A stretch of 64,000 nucleotides of DNA. Source: Litorimonas sp046250185. GTDB taxonomy: Bacteria; Pseudomonadota; Alphaproteobacteria; Caulobacterales; Maricaulaceae. The stretch lies in assembly GCF_046250185.1 (NCBI RefSeq), contig NZ_CP176469.1; one strand, given 5' to 3'. The first letter of the stretch is position 1. Every line of letters begins with the position of its first letter. The notes under the pieces are model-generated. The model was not told the origin of the DNA and made no database searches. It saw only the letters and a program-made list of their open reading frames with translations. A program made the position numbers and the translations under genes. Below are positions 63,438 to 64,000 of this stretch, one piece after another.

Positions 63438-64000
63438 TTACTCTCCCCAAACGACTTCAGCCTCGGTCTTAGCCTTGACTTCGTCCAGCATCACGCCAGG
63501 GGCCAGTTCAATCAGTTTGAAACGATTAGAGCCAGTTGGCCTATCAAACACGGCTAGGTCAGTCACGATCATATGAATGCAGTTTTTCCCTGTCAGCGGC
63601 AGCGTGCAGGCTTTGATAAACTTGCTCTCGCCGCGTTTATTCGTGTGATCAAATAGTGCGATGCAGCGTTTGACGCCGGCCACCAAATCCATCGCCCCGC
63701 CCATGCCTTTGACCATCTTGCCCGGGATCATCCAATTGGCGATATCTCCATTTTCTGCGACTTCCATGGCGCCTAAGATAGAGAGGTCAATATGACCGCC
63801 GCGGATCATGGCAAAGCTGGTCGCGCTGTCAAAGAATGAAGATTTAGGCAGGGTCGTGATCGTCTGCTTTCCTGCGTTGATCAAATCAGCATCCACTTCG
63901 TCTTCTGTCGGGAAAGGCCCCATACCCAGCATGCCGTTTTCGCTTTGCAACGTGACATCCATACCGTCAGGAATATGGTTGGCCACCAAAGTCGGGATAC
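63438..64000 (-). CDS. scoB: 3-oxoacid CoA-transferase subunit B, partial (5' end missing)
   Basis: The frame is open to the right window edge; about 187 residues are visible, lacking the first ~20-25. It shows VANHIPDGMDVTLQSENGMLGMGPFP, where the Glu of SENG is the catalytic residue, then FAMIRGGHIDLSILGAMEV and GAMDLVAGVKRC. With subunit A it transfers CoA from succinyl-CoA to acetoacetate, for ketone body or PHB use. Subunit A would lie just beyond the edge. Confidence 0.95.
   Translation of the reverse strand, partial: IPTLVANHIPDGMDVTLQSENGMLGMGPFPTEDEVDADLINAGKQTITTLPKSSFFDSATSFAMIRGGHIDLSILGAMEVAENGDIANWMIPGKMVKGMGGAMDLVAGVKRCIALFDHTNKRGESKFIKACTLPLTGKNCIHMIVTDLAVFDRPTGSNRFKLIELAPGVMLDEVKAKTEAEVVWGE

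Overview
The window looks like a chromosomal segment of a moderate-GC alphaproteobacterium related to the Caulobacterales/Hyphomonadaceae group. This is inferred from gene content, not from a search: purC-purS-purQ-purL-bolA-grxD in one block, a zeta-type F1-ATPase inhibitor (DUF1476), a short GluRS, class II DAHP synthase, a TIGR02281 protease, and a Caulobacter-like ceramide synthesis locus. No phage, insertion sequence, CRISPR array or rRNA was seen. One tRNA-Val(CAC) lies at 58.6 kb.

Layout. 0-9.7 kb: end of an M1-type peptidase, two glutathione transferases, pirin, a medium-chain reductase, an amidohydrolase relic beside a paired inverted repeat, coq4, carbonic anhydrase, a desaturase, an epoxide-hydrolase-like enzyme and rpsU. 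10-16.2 kb: two secreted thioredoxin-fold paralogues (one without CxxC), then the purine operon running into bolA and grxD. 16.3-27.8 kb: rpsD, rarD, trmJ, icd, a frame-interrupted small membrane gene, and the operon serS-surE-pcm-VOC-MFS, then a DUF481 protein and a SixA-like phosphatase. 27.8-42.2 kb: fasciclin, gltX, two lipoproteins, nadE, a serine hydrolase, a Gfo/Idh oxidoreductase, HU, DAHP synthase, gor-rpiA-glmU and gph. 42.2-43.0 kb: an XRE regulator behind AT-rich DNA.

43.0-58.4 kb is the notable region, an apparently complete sphingolipid locus in three transcription units. (1) Minus, 58342 to 54170: acyl-AMP ligase, CerR-like reductase, acyl carrier protein and serine palmitoyltransferase make the ceramide backbone. 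(2) Minus, 49823 to 43916: DUF2141 protein, GNAT acyltransferase (candidate bacterial ceramide synthase), nucleotidyltransferase, Wzx-like flippase, HAD phosphatase and a TagF-like glycerophosphotransferase. (3) Plus, 49938 to 54090: LptF, LptG, a diacylglycerol/ceramide-kinase-like protein and a Tam41-like nucleotidyltransferase. Stop/start overlaps of 4-8 bases tie many of them together. The simplest reading is synthesis of ceramide, its phosphorylation and possible CDP activation, attachment of a (glycero)phosphate or glycan head group, flipping, and Lpt-type export to the outer membrane. An aspartyl/asparaginyl beta-hydroxylase lies just downstream.

58.6-64 kb: tRNA-Val, a leucine-dehydrogenase-type enzyme, cobT, an aspartic protease, a TauE/SafE permease, dusA and the truncated B subunit of a 3-oxoacid CoA-transferase.
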